Positions 61,557 through 64,000 of a stretch of DNA of 64,000 nt are shown piece by piece; the first letter of the stretch is position 1; the number at the start of each line of letters is the position of its first letter. This DNA is from Flavobacterium sp. LC2016-01 (GTDB lineage Bacteria > Bacteroidota > Bacteroidia > Flavobacteriales > Flavobacteriaceae), in contig NZ_WMIC01000002.1 of assembly GCF_009711135.1 (NCBI RefSeq), positions 558,001-622,000 on the forward strand, in the 5' to 3' direction. The notes beneath the pieces were generated by a model, which was not told where the DNA came from, searched no databases, and saw only the letters and a list, made by a program, of their open reading frames with translations. Both the position numbers and the translations under genes were made by a program.

Positions 61557-62033
61557 ATGAATCACGAAGTACATATATATACCGATGGCGCTGCAAAAGG
61601 AAATCCAGGAAACGGCGGTTACGGCGTGGTGATGGAATTAGTTGGAACACCTCATAAAAAAGAATTTTACGAAGGCTTTCGCTTGACGACTAATAATAGA
61701 ATGGAACTTTTGGCTGTAATTGTTGGTTTGGAAAAACTGAAAAACCCAAATATGAAGGTTCTTGTCATTTCAGATTCCAAATACGTTGTAGATTCAGTCG
61801 AAAAAAAATGGGTTTTGGGCTGGGAAAAAAAGAAATTTGCCGGCAGAAAAAATCCTGATTTATGGAAAAGATTTTTGATTGTTTACCGAAAACATCAAGT
61901 CGACTTCAAGTGGATAAAAGGCCACAACAATCATCCGCAAAACGAACGCTGTGATCAATTGGCCGTTATGGCATCAATGCAGCCGAAACTTTCTGTAGAT
62001 GTTTACTACGAAACTATCGGTTCTAAAGAATAA
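61557..62033 (+). CDS. rnhA: Ribonuclease HI
   Basis: The 158-residue enzyme removes RNA from RNA-DNA hybrids. The four catalytic acids are visible: Asp in YTDGAAKGNPGNGGYG (~9), Glu in NNRMELLAV (~49), Asp in ISDSKYVVDSV (~70) and Asp in NERCDQLA (~137). The 125-base gap from purN leaves it unclear whether they are co-transcribed. Confidence 0.95.
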   Translation: MNHEVHIYTDGAAKGNPGNGGYGVVMELVGTPHKKEFYEGFRLTTNNRMELLAVIVGLEKLKNPNMKVLVISDSKYVVDSVEKKWVLGWEKKKFAGRKNPDLWKRFLIVYRKHQVDFKWIKGHNNHPQNERCDQLAVMASMQPKLSVDVYYETIGSKE

Positions 62034-62064
62034 AAAAACGCATCAAGTATTTGATGCGTTTTTT
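62032..62064. terminator. Bidirectional terminator between rnhA and the leftward membrane gene
   Basis: A run, then ACGCATCAA-GTAT-TTGATGCGT, then T run. It begins in the rnhA stop codon and lies 28 bases before the stop of the convergent gene. Confidence 0.85.
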
Positions 62065-62091
62065 GTACTAACTTAAATTCTTACTTACGAT

Positions 62092-62439
62092 TTATTCTTT
62101 GTCTAAATCTTTTGCTCTATGAAATCCTACTAGCAATCCAACCCCAGACATTGTAATAATTGTTGCCGGATAAATGACATCAGAATTCATATCTGTGTAA
62201 GTTGAAAGGAATAAAGCAATAAAAAAGCCAAGTCCTATTCCAATTAAAAGAAAAGCTGAATTCAAAATAAAGATTTTCCATGCTGGAACTCCATTTGTTT
62301 TGCCTTTTAAAAATATGCTGGCATCTGCACCTTTTTCTATAAGAGCCAAACGCTCTCTATTTCTTGTTGAGTAAAAAAGATAGACAATCCCAAAGATCAT
62401 CGCAAAAAGACTAAGTGGTACTAAAACTTGTGGTCCCAT
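62092..62439 (-). CDS. Small two-helix membrane protein (DUF6249-like)
   Basis: The 115-residue product has a hydrophobic N-terminal segment (LVPLSLFAMIFGIVYLFYST), a short cytoplasmic loop with RERLALIEKGAD, and two more hydrophobic stretches (~55-100). The ERLALIEKG loop resembles DUF6249 proteins, which are common beside ECF sigma genes in Bacteroidota; that match is from memory. It is transcribed away from the sigma gene and has the same ECF-type promoter. Confidence 0.75.
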   Translation of the reverse strand: MGPQVLVPLSLFAMIFGIVYLFYSTRNRERLALIEKGADASIFLKGKTNGVPAWKIFILNSAFLLIGIGLGFFIALFLSTYTDMNSDVIYPATIITMSGVGLLVGFHRAKDLDKE

Positions 62440-62475
62440 AATTTTATGTTTTTATAATTGATTGATACTCCATAG

Positions 62476-62502
62476 GACGACACCTTTTAAATTGAGGTTA
62501 CA
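62476..62502 (-). promoter_or_regulatory. ECF-type promoter of the leftward membrane-protein gene
   Basis: The minus strand reads TGTAACC (-35), 16 bases, CGTC (-10), the form used by ECF sigma factors (an AAC -35 and CGT -10). The CGTC ends 37 bases before the ATG at 62439. The same sequence and spacing precede the sigma gene. Confidence 0.75.
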
Positions 62503-62612
62503 GCTTTTGAAGAAAAATTTCAAAAAATAAATTCCAAATTCCAAAACTTGCTGATTATGAGTTAATTTTGAGTTTTATTAAAAGTATGAAATCTCAAAGT
62601 AAAAATCGTAAT

Positions 62613-62712
62613 TGTCATTTCGACGAAGGAGAAATCTTCGCGAGAAGCTCGTCAAAGATTTGACTATAGTTGCGGAGTTACTTGTGAAGATTTCTCCTTC
62701 GTCGAAATGACA
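62613..62712. repeat. Palindromic TCATTTCGACGAAGG element
   Basis: Two 27-base arms (62613-62639 and 62686-62712) are exact complements; the core reads CATTTCGACGAAGGAGAAAT. The 46-base loop has a small inner stem GCGAGAAGCTCG. It resembles dispersed palindromic elements of Flavobacterium genomes as I remember them; only one copy is in this window. Confidence 0.85.
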
Positions 62713-62828
62713 AAAATGCGTGAACCAATTATAAATAAAAGTTTTTGACAAATTTCAATCCTTATTATATATGTAAAATCTCGAAGTTGGAATTTGGAAT
62801 TTATTTTTTGAAATTTTTTACCAAAAGC

Positions 62829-62855
62829 TGTAACCTAAAATAATAAACTGTCGTC
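62829..62855 (+). promoter_or_regulatory. ECF-type promoter of the sigma gene (autoregulation)
   Basis: TGTAACC (62829-62835), 16 bases, then CGTC (62852-62855). The CGTC lies only 9 bases before the sigma ATG, so transcription from here would give a nearly leaderless mRNA. Confidence 0.75.
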
Positions 62856-62864
62856 CTATATAAT

Positions 62865-63452
62865 ATGAGTACAATTCCAGATCAACATTATATCGATAGA
62901 ATCCTGCAGGGCGAGACAAATTTGTTTGCCGTGCTGGTCGACCGTTATAAGGATATGATTTTTACATTGTCGATTAAAATGGTCAAAAACAGAGAAGAAG
63001 CCGAAGAAGCCGCACAGGATACTTTTATTAAAGTATTTAATTCTTTGAGCAAGTTTAAAGGCGATTCTAAATTCTCAACTTGGATTTATAAAATCTCTTA
63101 TAATAATTGTTTAGACCGTTTGAAGAAAAACAAAAAAGAAGATTTAAACATTTCCATAGATGAATTTTCATCGCATTTAGTCAAAACCATGGACAATGCT
63201 TTGAGCGCTTTAGAAGATAAAGAAAGAAAGCAGGCCATTCAGAATTGTTTAAATTTGTTGCCGAGGGAAGATAATTTCTTACTGACTTTGTTTTATTTTG
63301 AAGATCAGAATTTAGAGGAAATTGGCAAAATCATGAATATAAATGCTAATAATGTCAAGGTGAAATTATTTAGAAGCCGACAAAAATTAGCTACCATTTT
63401 AAAGAAGCAGTTAGAACCAGAAATAGTAGAGTGTTATGAAAGAGGAAGATAA
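62865..63452 (+). CDS. ECF-family RNA polymerase sigma factor
   Basis: The 195-residue product has sigma region 2 (FAVLVDRYKDMIFTLSIKMVKNREEAEEAAQDTFIKVFNSLSKFKGDSKFSTWIYKISYN, ~21-80; shown only for its extent) and region 4 (LPREDNFLLTLFYFEDQNLEEIGKIM...NNVKVKLFRSRQKL, ~130-175), with no region 1 or 3. It directs RNA polymerase to a special promoter set. The overlapping downstream gene is a likely anti-sigma factor. The ECF-type promoter just upstream predicts that it drives its own gene. Confidence 0.92.
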   Translation: MSTIPDQHYIDRILQGETNLFAVLVDRYKDMIFTLSIKMVKNREEAEEAAQDTFIKVFNSLSKFKGDSKFSTWIYKISYNNCLDRLKKNKKEDLNISIDEFSSHLVKTMDNALSALEDKERKQAIQNCLNLLPREDNFLLTLFYFEDQNLEEIGKIMNINANNVKVKLFRSRQKLATILKKQLEPEIVECYERGR

Positions 63453-63831
63453 AAATTTAGAAAATCTTATTGAGAAAATGATGGCCGAAAACACTTTGCA
63501 ATCGCCATCTGCCGACTTTACTTCGAATTTAATGTCGCAAATTCTTGTTGCTGAAAAAGCAAAAATAAAACCTTACAAGCCTTTAATTTCCATCTCAACA
63601 TGGATTTTTATCGGAATTGCTTTGGCCCTTTTAGTTTTGTATAATATGTTTTTTGCCGGAGCAGAAAATAATATAGAAATAGGAAAATCATACACTGATA
63701 AAATTTCGGCAATTGTTTCCGGAATTCATATTTCAAAAACTTTATTGTACGCTATTTTAATCGTTCCTTTTATGGTTTTGATTCAGATTGGGGTTTTGAA
63801 GAATTATTTTGATAAGAAGTATCAGTTATAG
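63436..63831 (+). CDS. Putative membrane anti-sigma factor
   Basis: The 131-residue product starts within the sigma gene (17-base overlap), so translation is coupled. It has a soluble N-terminal ~50 residues (EEDKNLENLIEKMMAENTL) and two hydrophobic segments (~55-75, STWIFIGIALALLVLYNMFF, and ~105-125, TLLYAILIVPFMVLIQIGVL). No zinc-type HxxxCxxC motif is visible, so it is not a classic ZAS protein; the anti-sigma role is inferred from position and layout. Confidence 0.7.
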   Translation: MKEEDKNLENLIEKMMAENTLQSPSADFTSNLMSQILVAEKAKIKPYKPLISISTWIFIGIALALLVLYNMFFAGAENNIEIGKSYTDKISAIVSGIHISKTLLYAILIVPFMVLIQIGVLKNYFDKKYQL

Positions 63832-63843
63832 ATTTTTTAAAAG

Positions 63844-64000
63844 ATGAAAAGTAAAATGGCCATTTTAAATAGAATTCTAAGAGTAAAAAAAACATGCAAG
63901 TATTCTCTTTTAATGCTGTTGTTTTTTATCATTAGTTATGCATCAGCACTTCCACCAAACTTTACTACTAAAGAAATAAAATTTGTTAGCGAAGGCGTTT
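63844..64000 (+). CDS. Secreted protein, N-terminal fragment (runs off the window)
   Basis: 52 codons from an ATG 12 bases after the anti-sigma stop. A signal-like segment (YSLLMLLFFIISYASA, ending near residue 36) is followed by LPPNFTTKEIKFVSEG. It is the third gene of the sigma operon. The family cannot be judged from the fragment. Confidence 0.75.
   Translation, partial: MKSKMAILNRILRVKKTCKYSLLMLLFFIISYASALPPNFTTKEIKFVSEGV

Larger units (their letters stand above)
62472..62859. repeat. Mirrored intergenic region between membrane protein and sigma genes
   Basis: Three pairs of exact inverted arms are nested in the same order: 11 bases (62472-62482 / 62849-62859), 14 bases (62496-62509 / 62822-62835) and 28 bases (62517-62544 / 62787-62814). 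Each side carries the same upstream sequence for its own gene. The middle holds another palindrome (62613-62712). No gene lies in 62440-62864. Confidence 0.9.

Overview
The window is low-GC, densely packed DNA that reads as a chromosome segment of a Flavobacterium-like member of the Bacteroidota. The main signs are many type IX secretion (T9SS) type C-terminal sorting domains and Bacteroidota lipoproteins, promoters of the form TTG-N17-20-TAnnTTTG, a SUF iron-sulfur cluster of the flavobacterial type, the acpP-fabF-rnc-(IPExxxVDY)-pyk gene order, and a TonB-dependent receptor with a DUF5689 lipoprotein. No phage, plasmid, transposase, CRISPR array or rRNA gene was seen.

Layout. 1-102 is the start of a leftward lipoprotein gene. 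386-11745 holds two giant tandem leucine-rich-repeat surface proteins (1626 and 1871 residues) plus an overlapping small lipoprotein. The two large genes share a promoter/leader element, signal peptide and modular plan. 11884-17909 holds envelope proteins of little known function and an MBL-fold hydrolase. 18276-28388 is the SUF region: sufA-like, sufB, a flavin reductase, sufC, an S23/four-helix-bundle gene, sufD, then (after two leftward genes) sufS, a lipoprotein, sufE, a DUF59 gene and a DUF2480 gene. 28468-36148 holds a DUF3078 protein, hflX, a secreted protein, and a DUF5689 lipoprotein/TonB receptor pair. 36373-41609 holds an MFS transporter, two oxidoreductases and the site-2 protease rseP. 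Two identical tRNA-Asn genes follow, then a C1B peptidase, an AraC regulator and a CPBP protease. 46175-55749 is a long leftward set: sulfatase, HAD lipoprotein, outer-membrane channel-like protein, DUF2252 kinase-fold protein, DUF4136 lipoprotein, membrane-anchored AraC regulator, MetA-type outer-membrane protein and BamA-like barrel. It looks like one envelope module. 56201-60677 is the fatty-acid/pyk block. purN, rnhA, and an ECF sigma factor with a putative anti-sigma partner close the window.

Three things stand out. First, the two LRR genes carry the same regulatory leader (inverted repeat, TATTnTTG box, same spacing to the start), suggesting a shared regulator. Second, many intergenic gaps hold hairpin elements of several unrelated sequences that share one design: a short motif repeated in near-tandem, then an inverted copy. 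One such repeat brackets the S23-type gene inside the suf operon. Third, the ECF sigma gene and the divergent membrane-protein gene each have a TGTAACC-N16-CGTC promoter set in mirrored sequence, which predicts autoregulation and a two-way regulon.
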